Notes under the pieces: model-generated
Seen by the model: the letters and a program-made list of their open reading frames with translations, nothing else
Told to the model about the DNA's origin: nothing
Databases searched by the model: none
Assembly: GCA_003117195.1 (NCBI GenBank)
Contig: BDSI01000034.1
Coordinates: 62,001-126,000, forward strand
Direction: 5' to 3'
From: Eudorina sp. 2006-703-Eu-15
Lineage: Eukaryota > Chlorophyta > Chlorophyceae > Chlamydomonadales > Volvocaceae
DNA: 64,000 bases
Program-made: the position numbers and the translations under genes
Shown: piece by piece, positions 33,701-44,756 of the stretch
How the letters are laid out: every line of letters starts with the position of its first letter
Position numbering within the stretch: the first letter of the stretch is position 1

Positions 33701-35198
33701 ATTGGCCGTATACATGTTTGTACGTTGTAGGGCGGCGCGGTCAGGCAGCGCAGCGCACCGGGCACACCACAGGACGATACCGCCGCAGGACCCCGCCTCC
33801 TCTCTGCCCCTACCTCACTCCGACTGCAGCTCTGCACGGGGTTCCCACGCGCTGCCGTGCAGGATGCCAGGGTTGAGGCGGCGGCGGCACAGGTGGCGCA
33901 GTTCTGCAACGCACACGGGTATGGCGCAATTACACGGCGTGCCGACCAACGCGGCCGCGGCGGCGGTGCCGGTGATGTCGCGGGGCTGCTGCCGCAGGGC
34001 ATCAGGCTGGACCTGGCGCGAAAGGAGACGAAGTGCGTGTACGAAGGCTATTTGCAGGTACTACGACAGGGTGTGAGGAGGGGAGGAGGCCATTCGGCGA
34101 GTCGGTCCGCGTTGTGTCTTGTGTGTTTGAAGGCAGGCAGAGCAAGACTGTAGTGCTGTAGTGCTGTCGTGCCGTAGTGCTGTAGTGCTGAGCGGGACAC
34201 CCGAGGACTGCCCGCCCCCTACGCCAGAGTGCGCAAAACCCGCCACGTCGGGTCCGGGTTGGCTCGATGGTTGCTGCGGAACGTGTGCCGGCGCCTTGTA
34301 GCAGGTACCGTGCCCCACGGCGGCCGCAGCGGCAGGGGCGGCGGCGGCGGCAGCGGGGGAACCCCGGCCGCTGCGGCTCAAGCTGAGTGTGGTGGAGGTG
34401 GAGGAGCACCCGGGCGGCCGCCACGTGGAGGTTGTGGGTACGTCCAGGGAGGGAGCGGGACGGAGGCCTGGTGCCCCGGTCCCAGGGGAGCGGAGCGAGG
34501 GGATATGAAGGGGCCAGGCAGAGGATGCGGTGTGGAAGAGAGCTACCTGCTCGCCGGTGGGACGGGATGGCACATGGCAGCGCCGGTTATGGATTCGCCT
34601 CTTAGTGGCGTGCTGCACAGCTGGCCGCTGTACGACAGGGACGAGCGGTGATCGGCGGCAGTGTGTTAAATATAGTGCTGTTTCCATTGTCGGTACATGA
34701 ATCTTGTTCGGCCCTCGGTTCCGTGGGTGTGATAGAAGCTGATGGCTTAAAGTGGGAACGTGCAGAAGTACACCACGGCAGCTGGTCGCTGTCGTACGTG
34801 CTGTTACCTGAGATCAGTCTCATCCAGCCCCTTTTGCCGCTCAGTTCCCCCCGCCGACCGCCGCGTCCATTTCCCTGCCGTCCGCCCTCCGCCGCCGTCG
34901 CGCCGCCCCTCCAGGGGCCATTCCCGCCCTGGATGCCAAGCTGGCCCAGCTGCTGCAAGGCAGCGGCGGCGACAGCACTCACAACCCGAGCGATGATAAA
35001 GGCAACAGCAGCAACAGCAGCAGCGGAAGCAGCAGCGGAAGCAGCAGCGGAAGCAGCAGCGGAAGCAGCCCCCGGGACGACGACGGCCACAGCCGCCCCG
35101 CGGCAGACATCCCCGACTGGGATTGGAGCCCCGCGGAGGAGCTCAGCGCTCTGGCCCAATTCATGAAAGAGCTCAATGCCGCTGTCACCGCGCCCTAG
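29320..35198 (+). CDS. KH-domain RNA-binding protein (ten exons)
   Basis: Exons with consistent phases: 29320-29575, 30099-30194, 30532 to about 30669, an exon ending 31831, 32679-32746, 33034-33236, 33439-33607, 33863-34057, 34305-34437 and 34915-35198. Exon 1 encodes a KH type I domain: VIGKQARNVKWLSQQAG holds the G-x-x-G-like loop (GKQA), followed by WLEVSEGKVVICGRSQKMVQ. Later exons read PFGSDPRVCFRHVDGDG, LKIRFHLGKQYFYKLGSLEA, FVPAAAVPRVTSWLTGSLGF, LTLLGGCAPDQWDLRAKL and IPDWDWSPAEELSALAQFM, and look like folded domain sequence I cannot name. A Ser/Gly run precedes the end. The join across the G-rich array (end of exon 3, start of exon 4, probably within 31670-31760) is unresolved. Likely binds RNA; target unknown. 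Confidence 0.7.
30295..30346 (+). mobile_element. Retroposon 3' end, copy 3, in KH-gene intron
   Basis: GGCTGTCACCGATGACCCGC, GGGGTCCACTGTAAC, then tail ATCATCAACAACAAC. It lies in the second intron of the KH-domain gene, in the sense direction. Confidence 0.75.
30693..31571. repeat. GGGGTGC/GGTGCG array with long G runs
   Basis: Nearly 880 bases of mixed GGGGTGC and GGTGCG units, with uninterrupted runs of 36 G (30739-30774) and 22 G (31012-31033). It lies within an intron of the KH-domain gene and has high G-quadruplex potential. Open frames of 300-410 codons across it on both strands are repeat artefacts. Run lengths may be unreliable in assembly. Confidence 0.95.
31832..32105. repeat. 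GGGT microsatellite with GGGC core
   Basis: (GGGT)n from the exon donor at 31832 to about 31981, a GGGC/GCGGC-rich block, then GGGT again to 32105. The GTGGGT donor of the exon ending at 31831 is the first repeat unit. Confidence 0.95.
32564..32593 (+). mobile_element. Retroposon 3' end, copy 4 (fragment)
   Basis: GGGGTCCGCTGTAAC followed by ATTCATTCATTC, in the intron before exon 5 of the KH-domain gene. Confidence 0.6.
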
Positions 35199-35292
35199 TC
35201 TGGGGGACTGGGGCCACCGCCCGGGAACGCACGCACCCTGGGGCTCAGCGCCGTTCAGCGGCCAGGAGCGGCAGGATCACCTGCCTGTGGGC

Positions 35293-35297
35293 TGTAA
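35293..35297 (+). terminator. TGTAA polyadenylation signal of the KH-domain gene
   Basis: TGTAA 95 bases past the stop at 35198. Confidence 0.6.
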
Positions 35298-35722
35298 AAC
35301 TCGTCCGGGTTCGCAATAAGACGTACGGATTGCGACATGCAGGACATGCAGCATGATGACCGTTCTCATACTCTTGTCGTAGTACGGGCAGAGGGGCTGT
35401 GATGTTAGCCTTGCGTGGTGAGGTGAGGTGAGGCTTGAGAAGGGCGCTGATGTGGAGTTTGGGAGCTGCGGGTTCGGACGCAGCGCCCCACCCCACCGCG
35501 CGCTCCCCTGGGTCGGGGTACGGAGAAGGACTGTCGTGGAAAGGGGCCGTGTGTTTGCTGTGGCTTATTTGTTCGCTGTGGCTTGGTCGCTGTGGCATCC
35601 GCCAGGTGTACGGCCCGCACCGAACTGAAAAACTCGTGTCGGGTTGAGTCCGGGTTGGGAATCGGGTCCACCTGATCGGTCAGCGATAGGCGGTCAAACA
35701 TGACATCAGTGTAATGAAGGAG

Positions 35723-36221
35723 TGGATGGATGGATGGATGGATGGATGGATGGATGGATGGATGGATGGATGGATGGATGGATGGATGGATGGATGGATG
35801 GATGGATGGATGGATGGATGGATGGAGGGAGGGAGGGAGGGAGGAGGGAGGGAGGGAGGGAGGGAGGGAGGGAGGGAGGGAGGGAGGGAGGGAGGAGGGA
35901 GGGAGGGAGGGAGGGAGGGAGGGAGGGAGGGAGGGAGGGAGGGAGGGAGGGAGGGAGGGAGGGAGGAGGGAGGGAGGGAGGGAGGGAGGGAGGGAGGGAG
36001 GGAGGGGGAGGGAGGGAGGGAGGGAGGGAGGGAGGGAGGGAGGGAGGGAGGGAGGGAGGGAGGGAGGGAGGGAGGGAGGGAGGGAGGGAGGGAGGGAGGG
36101 AGGGAGGGAGGGAGGGAGGGAGGGAGGGAGGGAGGGAGGGAGGGAGGGAGGGAGGGAGGAGGGAGGGAGGGAGGGAGGGGGGAGGGAGGGAGGGAGGGAG
36201 GGAGGGAGGGAGGGAGGGAGG
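35723..36221. repeat. TGGA then GGGA microsatellite
   Basis: About 25 TGGA units (35723-35826) change abruptly into about 100 GGGA units, with occasional GGA slips, up to 36221. Purine-only on the plus strand over the second part. The SINE at 36253 begins 31 bases past its end. Confidence 0.95.
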
Positions 36222-36256
36222 CTACAGCGCGTCCTTTGGATACAACAAATGCGGGG

Positions 36257-36327
36257 GGGGTCGTCTAATGGGAAAGACACTGCTGGCATTCTGTCCAGAG
36301 ATCGGCGGTTCGAATCCCCGTCCCCTC
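36257..36327 (+). other. tRNA-like head of the SINE
   Basis: Acts as an internal polymerase III promoter (A box and B box), not as a tRNA: the anticodon loop would have eight bases and the T stem has two mismatches. Confidence 0.7.
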
Positions 36328-36453
36328 ACCGCCGTGTGATTAGGCGGGTCTGGCGCGGTTTCCAGGAGAGGCACTCCTGGCGCGCTGGTATCCTGGTGTA
36401 GTGGCTGGTATGGCTGCGTGACCCCCCCCCCGCGGGTGATGGAGGATGGGTGC

Positions 36454-36960
36454 CAGTGTTGCTGTCTTCCAAAACGGGGAAATAGAATTCCGCAGGTTTC
36501 CGGCCTGTCGCCAGTAGCCAAAAAACCTTTGGCAGGGCAGATTTTGGGGGGCGTCCTAGGTGCCAGGAAATAAAAACCTCCGAGGCAGGGTGGAAATATT
36601 TCTGCGTGTTTCGACAGCAGGGCCACTGTTACCACAGCGACGACAGGGATTCTAAGTCCATGGAGGCCTGAAGCGCGCTTTCCTTGCGTCGCGGATGCAT
36701 ATGGGAGGGTAACCAGGAGTTGGGGACACGGCATTCGAGTGTGTTTTGGCGGTAGACAGGTGTACGATGCAGGATTTTTCCCTGCGCCTGCAGATTTCCA
36801 GGCCTTTCTGGTAGTCTGGAAAATAGTTGGCAGGGCAGATTTCCGGCTCTCCACAGCGTCAAATAAATGAAATCTCGCAGGTTTCTTGGGGGTCTGGGAA
36901 ATAGAAAATTTCCGGCTTTTTTGCCCGTAAATATTTTTTTTATTTAAGATAGCAACACTG
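36454..36960. mobile_element. hAT-type MITE 1, nested in SINE
   Basis: 507 bp. Terminal inverted repeats CAGTGTTGCTGTCTT and AAGATAGCAACACTG match at 14 of 15 positions. Flanked by a perfect 8-bp duplication ATGGGTGC (36446-36453 and 36961-36968). SINE copy 1 has this octamer once, confirming the insertion point. CAG-starting ends and an 8-bp duplication are typical of hAT elements. No coding capacity; the inside repeats short motifs such as GGGAAATAGAA and TTTCCGG. Confidence 0.92.
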
Positions 36961-37082
36961 ATGGGTGCATAGTCCTTGTTAGGGGTTGATGAGACGAGAC
37001 ACCTACGAGCTCTCTGGGCCCGTTGGAACACCCGGTCGGGATACGGGTCCACATTGTAACGGTTACATTACATTACAAATGC

Positions 37083-38805
37083 CGGCCCATGAATTGTTTG
37101 CATCGCTCAAAGATATCACGCCATGGATGCCCAGGTCCCCATTGGTAGAAGGCAGAGGGGCCGGCGGCAACCCAATCCAGGTTTCCACAGCCTCCATACG
37201 CACCCCGCAGGGTCTATTTTGTTGACCTCAAAAAGGGACGTCGCACGCGGAGGCAGCTGCAGCTGTGGACCTGGCGGTGTGGACAAAATGCTGGGGCCCT
37301 GATGGGACGGTAGCGCGTCGTGCGGGTAACAGGGTTCTCAAAGTCGCGTGTACGGCGAGAGTTTCCTTGGTGTGCCGTAGCCGTGGCATGGCGCGTTGCT
37401 TGGCCTAACCTGCCGTCAACTGGCGGCCCTGTCAGTGCTGCTTGCCGTGTGCATGAAACTGAACACACGCCATTCCAACTGCTGCAGGGCGCGCGTAACA
37501 AGCGAGGGCTATGGGAGACACTAGCAATTTGACTCGACGGCTGACTCGACGCCGAAACTGTCCAAGGCGAGGACAGCGGGAGACTATGCCACGCAACGCC
37601 CGCCAGTGCGGGCCTCAGGTCACGTCGCCAGGTTCTGGTGCGAAGACTATGTACACGAGTCTCTGGTGTGAACGGTAATTTTGTATCCCAAAAGTAAGCG
37701 CAGCGGTAACTTTGTATCCTCAAAGGGAAGCGAACTCACACTCGACCGGCTTGTGACTCAACCATGACTCGGTCGTCCGGTCGCCGGCGGTACACCTCGT
37801 AACTCCCGGACAGCGACGGCCGGTTTAGAAATGACGACCGTATGGGTAACCGCATTTTTGTGAGCACTGTTCATGTGAATGAAGATTGATTGCACTGGAC
37901 GAGTCGAACTATGACGGTTTGTGGAATAATGTCAGGCAGATGTCAGGATGGCAGGAACCCCAACTCAAAAATTGGTAAAACATGATTTATAAAGAATAAT
38001 TTTCGAAGTTTTATGTTACACAAATAAATTGTGTACCAACATGTGTGATTGTTCCCGCGAGCACAGGCCCGCGAGCCGACGTTCGTCCCGTGCCCTCCCG
38101 CGAAATCTCAGGATGCTACGACAGGACGTTATAAAGGCGAAAGGCATGCAGAAATACTACTTACACCTCTTCTAACAAGGTTTGACCGCCACGACGACCC
38201 ATTGCTGTCACTATCAATACGTTTCATCGTCCGAACAGAAAGCCATACGGGTGGCCCCTCAAGCCATCCGATTGTTTTAAGGCTGGTGCAGCAGGCGATG
38301 TTTTTAACCTCAGCCTAAGATACTTCTGAAAGGCAACGTTAAGCTTGTTGCATAGCATAGCGAGTAGAAACCAGCCCCTCGCTGGTCCACACAACAAACC
38401 TCAGGTACAGTGCATGCAATTCAAACTGATTTTGTCACAACTCTGTATATTTTGATGTCTGCTCTGACCATTGTCGGGCGTGGGATGTTTTGGTTTTGCG
38501 GCTTGTTGTACCGTAGCTTTTGTCGACGCGCAATTTCGTAATGAAATGCGCAACGTCATTTCAGCATTGCCCCTTTGTATACATAACCCAAGGAAATACG
38601 GAATATTGTTGTTGTCGGAAAGGCTCCTCTAGTTAACTGACACATTACGCCAATGCGGCCCCGTGTTCCGTGCCGGAATGCAGGAAGTGTTTGCTTTTCA
38701 GTCCGACAGTGAAACCTTCTTCGAGAGCTATTGGGCGGGCTCAGTGTTTCTCGTCGACGCGGAAGGCAGCGCCATCGTCCCCCGTCCACGTCAGCGAGAA
38801 GGGAA
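37083..38805. other. Intergenic stretch
   Basis: No gene supported. AT-richer from about 37830 to 38650, which probably includes the promoter of the gene at 38806. GGTAACTTTGTATCC and GTAATTTTGTATCC recur near 37672-37715. Confidence 0.5.
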
Positions 38806-40929
38806 ATGCAGACCGGCTATAATTCCATCTTGCAAAGCCTTTTGGCATTGCACTATACCTCGATGGGAAGCAAGCCCCCAGCAGACCGCCCAACCTCCGG
38901 CAGCCGTAATGCCGCGCTCGAATGCTGCTGTGCGCGCAAGGGCCCTGGCTGTGGCAGCGAAAGAACCACCGCTCAGCAATTGTACTCGGATGTCATCCCC
39001 GGCGCGCGGTTCTCCCGGGACCCACCCCGGGTCACCTCCACCAGCAAGCGAATCCCTCCCGTGACCGACGTCGGGCATGCCGTGTTGGGCAAGCTCATCG
39101 TCACTGAAGGCAGTGATACGATGTCATTCCGCCGGTTCGAGATTCAGGCGGCAGCCGTGCCACAGCATGGGCACAGCACCTGGGGCCTCTCAGCGGTGGC
39201 TGCGGATACGCTGTCCGGGCCGTGTCTGAACCTGGACTCGGCCGCCGACGTCGCCCAAACAGCGGCAGCAGCACCGCTGGCGGCGCCGCCATACGCGGCC
39301 TTCGAGCAATTGGGGACGCCGCCGCCGCCGCCGCCGCTGTTCGACTCCGCTTCCAGCTGCAGCCACGCCGTCGGGTACACGGTGTGCTGCGGCGGCGCGG
39401 GGACGGCGCAGCCGCCCGCCACCGCGCACGCCCGGTCGTTGGGACGGTTGGCCTCGGAGCCTTACTTTTCAATGGCTTTTGGCAGCAACGGCGGCCGTCC
39501 GTGCTACAGATGGCCCACGGGGAGGGCGGCGGAGGCGGCGGCACGGGATCAGACCTGCGGCACTGCTCCGCCATGCCGCGATGTCGAAATGTTCGTACCT
39601 CAGTACGGCAGCAATAGCGGCGCCGGAGCTACGGGCAGCGGCGGGAATCTCGCATCCGCCGTTACCGCCGTGCATGAGAGGGCTTGCAACCAAAGACGCA
39701 GTGACGGCGTGGCGAGTCGACAAATGTACGATATTCGTGATCGCAGTGCCGACATTACAGGGCCGAACGTGTGCGGCACACATGGCCCACGGGTCAGCTG
39801 CACCTCCCTATGCGTCCGCGGCGGCGGATCTTCTTTGATGACGGAAGCAGCGTTGGCAGCCGCGGCCGCCGCCGTAGCCACAGCTGCAGCGGCGGAGGCA
39901 GCGGCGGCGGCGGAGGCCGCGACAGCTGCAGTGGAGGCGGCGGCGATGGCGGCCGCGACGATGCAAGGGGAAGCTACGGATGCAGCAAGCTGCTTCGGCG
40001 ACGGTAGGACGAAAGCTCTCGTGCCGACGGGCAACGAGAGCGGGCCTTCCGTGCCGGCGCGGCGGGTGCGCTTGCTGGGCCACTCACACACCGCGACGCA
40101 GCCCCTGATCTGCGCCACGGCGACAACGCATCCTTGCTCCGACCCGGGCGATGCCATCGTGTCATCGCCGCCACTACGCGCAGGGTGCGCCGCCGCCGCT
40201 GTACGGCAATGCGAAGAGTCCCGCAGCAGCGCGCCCCAGGGCGCGCCGCCGGCCGCGACCGCCCGCGCCTGCCAGGCGGGATACACACTTGCGGCGGCGC
40301 TGGAGCGGCGACGACGCGCGCTGCCGTCGTGCCTGGGCATTCGGGCTTCCCCCTGTCGGGACGCGCCGTCGGCGGCGGGCGCGGCTGCGCCCGCGGATGA
40401 TGATGTTGACACCGCCGAGGGCTACAGCTGCGACAGCCTGCTGGGCATTGGGGCGTCGGTATCGGGCCCCGAGTCAGTCACGTTCGGCAGCCGCATCGAT
40501 CTGGACCAAGCGATGCGCGATGTGCTGTCGTACGACCCTCATGAGGTACGACACGGCGAGGGCAGAGCCGACGACCGGTGGAGCTCTGCGGCGGCTGAGG
40601 CGGAGTCAGAGACGGTGCTGTCCCGGCCGACGCTTCTGGCGGCTGGCATCCCTTCTCTGCTGGAGACTATCTCCCCGGCGTCCGCGGATGGTGCCAGTCG
40701 CCCCAAGCGACGGGACGGTTCCAGGCGCGCGGCGGAGGCGGAGGCGGTGGCGGAGGCGCCGGGCGTGGGCGTGGGCGCGGGCGGGGACGAGGTGCCCATG
40801 GGTCGGTCATCCCGCATCGCGCATTGGGCGGCGCGGACGCGCATTCGGATCCGCGGCTTGGGCCTGGGGCTAGTAGCGTGCTTTCCAATAATGGCCCGGG
40901 GGTTGCACGGGGCCGCAGATGAGGAGTAA
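38806..40929 (+). CDS. Hypothetical disordered protein, possible relative of the 22369 gene
   Basis: About 707 residues in one frame from the ATG at 38806 (GGGAAATGCAG); ATGs at 38860 and 39121 are alternatives, and an upstream exon is possible. Ala/Ser/Arg-rich, with long Ala runs (about residues 345-395) and little predicted order. Short ordered-looking islands: SRIDLDQAMRDVLSYDPHEV and PTLLAAGIPSLLETIS. Contains ACQAGYT near residue 488 and ends with the basic-hydrophobic stretch RIRIRGLGLGLVACFPIMA, features also seen in the 22369 protein. No known domain and no signal peptide. Could be a membrane-tethered regulator, but nothing in the sequence proves it. Confidence 0.55.
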   Translation: MQTGYNSILQSLLALHYTSMGSKPPADRPTSGSRNAALECCCARKGPGCGSERTTAQQLYSDVIPGARFSRDPPRVTSTSKRIPPVTDVGHAVLGKLIVTEGSDTMSFRRFEIQAAAVPQHGHSTWGLSAVAADTLSGPCLNLDSAADVAQTAAAAPLAAPPYAAFEQLGTPPPPPPLFDSASSCSHAVGYTVCCGGAGTAQPPATAHARSLGRLASEPYFSMAFGSNGGRPCYRWPTGRAAEAAARDQTCGTAPPCRDVEMFVPQYGSNSGAGATGSGGNLASAVTAVHERACNQRRSDGVASRQMYDIRDRSADITGPNVCGTHGPRVSCTSLCVRGGGSSLMTEAALAAAAAAVATAAAAEAAAAAEAATAAVEAAAMAAATMQGEATDAASCFGDGRTKALVPTGNESGPSVPARRVRLLGHSHTATQPLICATATTHPCSDPGDAIVSSPPLRAGCAAAAVRQCEESRSSAPQGAPPAATARACQAGYTLAAALERRRRALPSCLGIRASPCRDAPSAAGAAAPADDDVDTAEGYSCDSLLGIGASVSGPESVTFGSRIDLDQAMRDVLSYDPHEVRHGEGRADDRWSSAAAEAESETVLSRPTLLAAGIPSLLETISPASADGASRPKRRDGSRRAAEAEAVAEAPGVGVGAGGDEVPMGRSSRIAHWAARTRIRIRGLGLGLVACFPIMARGLHGAADEE

Positions 40930-41524
40930 GAAGAAGTTGAAACAAGCTGCAACAGCCCTGCAACAGCCATCACTGGCGGTTGGCTTAGCGGTGATGTTGT
41001 GATCGTTGATGTTGGTGGCGTTGTTGATGGCGGCGACAGTGATGGTGATGAACACTGTGGAATGATACGCTGCCGCATCGGAGACGCGAAACGAAGAACG
41101 ACTGCGCAGGGGGTGCGGCGGGCTTTCTGTCCGGAGAGGATGCCCCTTTGCAGCTGCCGCCCCCAGCAAGCAAGGAACGAGCGAGAGCGCCAATATTCCT
41201 GGAGGAAAGGACATCCTACGCCATGGATTATGAAGACAAAATGCTGACCATCATTAGGGACCGTGACTTGATTATTCATTCTTTTTGGGAGTCTGGGGTT
41301 TTGAGGGAGACGGCAGGCGCGGTGTAGGGCCGTGGACCCGAGCGGAGGCGGTCGGTGCGACGGTCGTTGTTGCGATAACTTTGTAGGTGACTCGGTGGTT
41401 CTTAGGCAGGGGCGGCCACAATAGACGTCAGTGAGAAGCGATGCAGCGGATGCCGTGAAGCGGAGGGTGTGGACCACCCTCCCTCCTGGTAGTCGCATGG
41501 TTTGATGATTGGTTGGGGCATACA

Positions 41525-41690
41525 TTGGCAGGCAGGTAGAAGGGTGTGGAAAGCAGCAAGGCAGGCAGTTCGGAAAGGTATGTGGGAAGGCCGGCGGGTA
41601 GGTGGACTGCAGGCAGGCAGGCGGTCAGATGGACAGGCAGGCAGGAGAACAGGCAGGCAGGTGGACAGGCATGCAGGCAGGTGGGCACTG
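41525..41690. repeat. GGCA-rich imperfect repeat
   Basis: Irregular CAGGCAGGCAGG units with GTGGACAGGCA variants. Confidence 0.8.
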
Positions 41691-44527
41691 GGCAGGGCTT
41701 CGGGGAGGGTTGGCCCTGGCAGCCCCGACGACCTGCCTTCAGAGGGAAAGTGCGTGGGCATTCGGAAAATCACGCCGTGGGCAGGATCGGGGATTCAGGC
41801 CTGCTTAGGGCATCATCGCATCGCATCTCATCTATTCTCCACACGTGTTCAGCGCATGTGTACCTCGTCCCTAATATCTATCGCACATACTCGTTACATT
41901 AGTTCTTGGCACGGCGACATCCATTGCACGCGGTAAACGCCGCCATGCACGGCGACATCAAATCACGCCAGCCAGCAGCAAATGGTGTTATGCGCTTCGA
42001 CATGCACATGTACGTGCGGTGTCGACGTGCCGCGGGAGTCGAGCCGGGGACATTCTGGGACATTCTCATGTAGATAGGCTGTGGGGGCCACCGGTTCGTG
42101 CCCTCTGAAGGTAGGAGGTCGTCTCGGGCGTCAACGGCGGCTGACGAAATGCCGGGTGACTGCTGTACTTGAGAATTTCTTGTGGGTGTTCCCAGGTTTG
42201 CTTTTCGTGCGTCCCCAGGTGGGCTAACGCTCGTCCACTCTTTTAAAATTTGTACGTCTGGACCTGTTGCTACCTCAGGCCGTAGGCCCCGCGCGGGGCT
42301 GTTGCGGTAGGGTGATGGTCAGTCAGGGGCGTTAGGGTGGACCGACTTGTATGACAGCAGCGGAGCTGTTTCGTGCGGATCTGTCCTGCCGCTGGCGCGC
42401 GGCGCCAGTCGTGCTACATTCTAACCCCGTTGCGCGCGCGTTGGGTTTTCGAGACGCGGCGGAACGCCTACGTCGAGCCACCGAGCTGTACCGTGTGCTT
42501 CTAGTGCTTCGAGGGACGGATGGATCTTCCGCAGTGATTTCGAGCAAGCGCTGGCCAGCCTGTGAAATTGGCGAGGGGCGACAAGGGTATATGTATTGGG
42601 GTTTTCGATTTGGCTCGCCGCGAAAGCTGATTTTTCTCCATCTCTATCTATTGGATAGCATCACATTTAGGCATCTGCAGCAGGTCTCCAAGGCCGGAGG
42701 ACTTTTGTCAGCATCCGTATATAAGTATGCCCCTTGCTTTTTGAGCATGCATAGCTCCTTGCCACGATCTCCTCTTGGAGACTAGTCGACTGCCAGTGCA
42801 TTGACGTGCACGACCACATTCTTCATTAGGGCCCTACCGCTAGACGCCCTGACAATATTATTACGTACGGTTCCATCGTCGGGTTGTTTGCGCGAGACAA
42901 TGGATGAGGGTACTGGGTTTTTCTTACAGGCTGGCTAAATGCTGTACACTGCCGTACAGTATCTCACAACTCATTTCGGGGCGGCCGACCAGTTGTGGCG
43001 GTTTTTGCATGGCGGTGTGATGTGATGCACATCATATGATAGCGTCCACAACGAGGGCGTGTATCGATGTGCAGGTTCCGAGTTGAGTCATGGCACAAAA
43101 CGCTGACGGCGCAGCGCCAGCGTCAGTGGCTGGATGGTTTACAGGATTTTTGGATCTTAAGGTGGCGGCGAGTTGGCATGTGTACGACGGTGTACGGCGG
43201 ATGACGTCGTGGGGCTGGCTCTTTCCTGATCTGCCTGGTGTGTACGGCAATAATGCGCGGCCACGCGCGCGCGGCACCGCGCACGGGAAGGCGGAGAGCA
43301 GAAACGCTCCAGGGGCGCTGATCACGCGCAATCGTAATAAACCCGCGCCGTCAGGGTAGGAAGGACACTGCGGCCGGCTTGGGGGGGAGGCAAGCAAGGA
43401 CGCCCGGCTGTCGAGGTGGCGACCCTCAGATCGTGTAGTATGCATGTGCGCGGGGCAGGGCGGTGGAGCTGTGTGTGGGAAGACACTCTCCTTGCATGTG
43501 TATGCGTGCCCAAGTGCCCCAAGTGCGGAGTTCGTTTGTAACGGATGGTTGAAAACGTTGCTTGCGACAACGTGTGGTGTGTGTAGGCTTCAGGGGCGTC
43601 GGTGCGTGGCCAGCACAGATTTTTTTCAAACATTGGACCAAAGGAAGTGGCGGAAATGGAGAATTCGATGGCTGGGGATTTCCGTTATTTGGGGCGTGTG
43701 AGAACATGTTGTGAGGGAAGGCAAGCAAATGATGGGGGGGTTGCGGGCGCACCCAGACTGCAGAGGTTGCGGGCGCACCCAGACCCTCGAGTACGGACCC
43801 TGGTTTGCTCAGCAAGCTCTCGCCCAAGTGCGAGAGGTGCCGAGGTGCTATGTGTCTGTGTCCGTCGGATGGGCAGGCTGCCATCAGGCGCCCGGACGTA
43901 CCTTTGTGTTTTTTTCTGCCGTACAACACAGCGCGCGAGTTGTTATTACATTTCGTATGCGGCAATGCTAAGCTGGTTTCCTCGGCAAGCAAGAGATGTT
44001 GCGACCGGGACATCTGAGATCTGACGTACCGTATGTTGGTTGCTTGGTGACGTGCGCGCACGCACATTAGTAGTATTGCTAAGACTCACCGGCTGAAGCA
44101 CATGTATGTATGTACCCACGAATCCATCTAATGGGCCGTAACACATACACGAACACTAGAGCACCGGATTGGTCGCGTGCTGATACGGTGCATGCATCCC
44201 TGCCCGCATGCCTTCCCATCGCTCGGTGCAGCGTGTACAGCGTGCGTGTATGCGGTATGTCGTCCAGCCGCGCGTGGTGGACGTCGTGCCCCGCTGGCCC
44301 GCTCGCTCGCCTGTGCAGTAGTCGTCATACGCACGCACATACTCCGCACGCACATGCGGCCCGCCGCTCTGTAACACGTGGCGGTGTTGGACGTCCCCCT
44401 TGCACCAAGCACGCACCATGTATGGCACCCACGCACACGGCGCGCCCACCTCAGGATGGCTAACGAACGTCCGGAGCGCCATGGTGGCGCCAGTTCGTTT
44501 AGGCAAGGAAGCCTCGGCTGTCGCCGT

Positions 44528-44582
44528 TGGCTGTCACCGATGACCCGCGGGATCCGCTGTAACATCCTTAATGATAATAACG
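44528..44582 (+). mobile_element. Retroposon 3' end, copy 5
   Basis: GGCTGTCACCGATGACCCGC, GGGATCCGCTGTAAC, tail ATCCTTAATGATAATAAC. Confidence 0.75.
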
Positions 44583-44705
44583 AACGGCTTTGTTTGTGCG
44601 TGTCACGGATGGAACTACGCTTGACGTTCGTTCGTTCGGGCGGCTCCGCTTGGTCGCTCGGTTCCTGCGTCAGTCGCCTCGCTGCGTGTGTTGAATGAGA
44701 AGCCC

Positions 44706-44707
44706 GT

Positions 44708-44741
<34 letters not shown>

Positions 44742-44756
44742 TATCAAGGAGAAAAG

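Larger units (their letters stand above)
36253..37074 (+). mobile_element. tRNA-derived SINE, copy 2, carrying a nested MITE
   Basis: Bounded by an 8-bp direct repeat ACAAATGC (36245-36252 and 37075-37082), the likely target duplication. The head (36257-36327) is tRNA-like: GTCGTCTAATGGGAAAGAC resembles an A box and GGTTCGAATCC is a perfect B box, but the anticodon and T stems are mismatched, so it is not a working tRNA. The body matches copy 1 at 19472. The 3' end is GGGTCCACATTGTAAC followed by GGTTACATTACATTAC. Without the inserted MITE the element is about 307 bp. Would be copied by RNA polymerase III and moved by a LINE enzyme. Confidence 0.85.

Noticed and set aside
36257..36327. Functional tRNA gene
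   Set aside because: Anticodon loop of eight bases and mismatched T stem; it heads a SINE with target duplications.
35714..36401. Arg/Glu/Gly-repeat proteins
   Set aside because: Translations of the TGGA/GGGA microsatellite.
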